Assembly: GCA_045592165.1 (NCBI GenBank)
Contig: JAZNUG010000061.1
Location: 1 to 5,145 of the forward strand
Origin: SFEL01 sp045592165
GTDB lineage: Bacteria > Bacillota > Clostridia > Christensenellales > CAG-138
DNA: 5,145 nucleotides
Reading direction: 5' to 3'
Shown here in pieces: positions 4,537 through 5,145 of this stretch; positions within the stretch are counted from its first letter, which is position 1, and each line of letters opens with the position of its first letter. The position numbers and the translations under genes were made by a program. A model generated the notes under the pieces. That model was not told where the DNA came from and made no database searches. It saw nothing but the letters and a program-made list of their open reading frames with translations.

Positions 4537-5145
4537 ATGACTATGAAGGATTATCTCAGCATTACCCCCGAAATTCAGCAGGCAATCGACGAGGGCCGCC
4601 CCATAGTAGCCCTTGAAAGCACCATACTCAGCCACGGTATGCCCTTCCCTCAGAATGTGGAATTTGCCCACAAGGTAGAAGAGATAGTCCGCGGCGAAGG
4701 CGCCATTCCCGCCACCACCGCCATCATCGGCGGCAAGCTGAAGGTTGGCCTTACCTCCGAAGAACTTGAGCTTATGTGCAAGGGCGAAAACGTGGGCAAG
4801 GTAAGCCGTCGTGACGTGGCCGTATATCTTGCCACCGGCAAGACCGGCGCAACCACCGTTGCCACCACCATGATGATCGCCGCAATGGCCGGCATTCCCA
4901 TCTTTGCCACCGGCGGTATCGGCGGCGTACACCGCGGCGCAACCGAGACCATGGACATCAGCGCAGACCTGCAGGAGCTGGCACATACTCCCGTTGCCGT
5001 TGTTGGCGCCGGCGCAAAGTCCCTGCTGGATATCGGCCTTACCCTGGAATACCTGGAGACCATGGGCGTGCCCGTTATCGGCGTTGACACCATGGACTTC
5101 CCCGCTTTCTACTGCCGTAAGAGCGGCTACAAGGTAGACCACAGC
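4537..5145 (+). CDS. psuG: Pseudouridine-5'-phosphate glycosidase PsuG (3' end cut by the window edge)
   Basis: PsuG cleaves the C-C glycosidic bond of pseudouridine 5'-phosphate to uracil and ribose 5-phosphate, with a divalent metal. The first 203 residues of about 310 are present and closely follow the family: IVALESTILSHGMPFPQNVE (23-42, catalytic Glu27), GAIPATTAIIGGKLKVGLT (55-73), GKVSRRDVAVYLATGKTGATTV (87-108, Lys88), IFATGGIGGVHRGATETMDISADL (122-145, probable metal ligand Asp144), VAVVGAGAKSLLDIGLTLEYLE (153-174, Lys161, probable Schiff-base lysine) and DFPAFYCRKSG (187-197). The positions correspond to E. coli Glu31, Lys93, Asp149 and Lys166 with an offset of 4-5. AGAGG (4523-4527) precedes ATG 4537 by 9 nt; ATG 4543 is a less well spaced alternative. 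Only 5 nt separate it from the kinase gene, so the two are co-transcribed and probably co-translated. Confidence 0.96.
   Translation, partial: MTMKDYLSITPEIQQAIDEGRPIVALESTILSHGMPFPQNVEFAHKVEEIVRGEGAIPATTAIIGGKLKVGLTSEELELMCKGENVGKVSRRDVAVYLATGKTGATTVATTMMIAAMAGIPIFATGGIGGVHRGATETMDISADLQELAHTPVAVVGAGAKSLLDIGLTLEYLETMGVPVIGVDTMDFPAFYCRKSGYKVDHS

Noticed and set aside
4429..5142. Long open frame on the minus strand opposite psuG
   Set aside because: Gly/Ala/His-rich composition from antisense reading, no ribosome-binding site, and psuG on the plus strand is unmistakable.

Overview
The window looks like chromosome from a selenocysteine-using anaerobe, probably a Gram-positive clostridial relative. 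The reasons are strong Shine-Dalgarno sites before every gene, AT-rich spacers around moderately GC-rich genes, sigma-70 type promoters and an in-frame UGA in selD. No taxon can be fixed from the sequence alone. I see no mobile element, CRISPR array, tRNA or rRNA.

Left part (1-1880). At the left edge is the 5' part of selD (selenophosphate synthetase), read leftward. Its 15th codon is UGA and almost certainly encodes selenocysteine in place of the catalytic cysteine, followed by a good bacterial SECIS-like hairpin. A 225-bp spacer with promoters and a LysR-type box separates it from a rightward two-gene operon: a LysR-type regulator overlapping a PPC/DUF296 domain protein. A bidirectional terminator ends that operon and the convergent gene that follows.

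Middle part (1881-3255). Two leftward genes. The one nearer the terminator encodes a small protein with a sigma-70 region 2-like N-terminus and one membrane helix but no region 4. The upstream one encodes a UPF0489-type, arginase-like protein that starts at TTG.

Right part (3256-5145). A 178-bp divergent spacer holds a perfect 20-bp palindrome, a cluster of CGGATT/AATCCG elements and a near-consensus promoter (TTGACA-17-TATACT). The promoter drives a winged-helix/PfkB kinase gene and, 5 bp later, psuG (pseudouridine-5'-phosphate glycosidase, cut by the window edge). Together these two form a pseudouridine salvage pair: the kinase makes pseudouridine 5'-phosphate, and PsuG splits it into uracil and ribose 5-phosphate.

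The most notable item is the selenoprotein SelD. Gene callers that read UGA as stop would lose its start and catalytic segment. The membrane-anchored sigma-like protein and the palindromic operator candidate come next. I did not find a clearly new multi-gene system.
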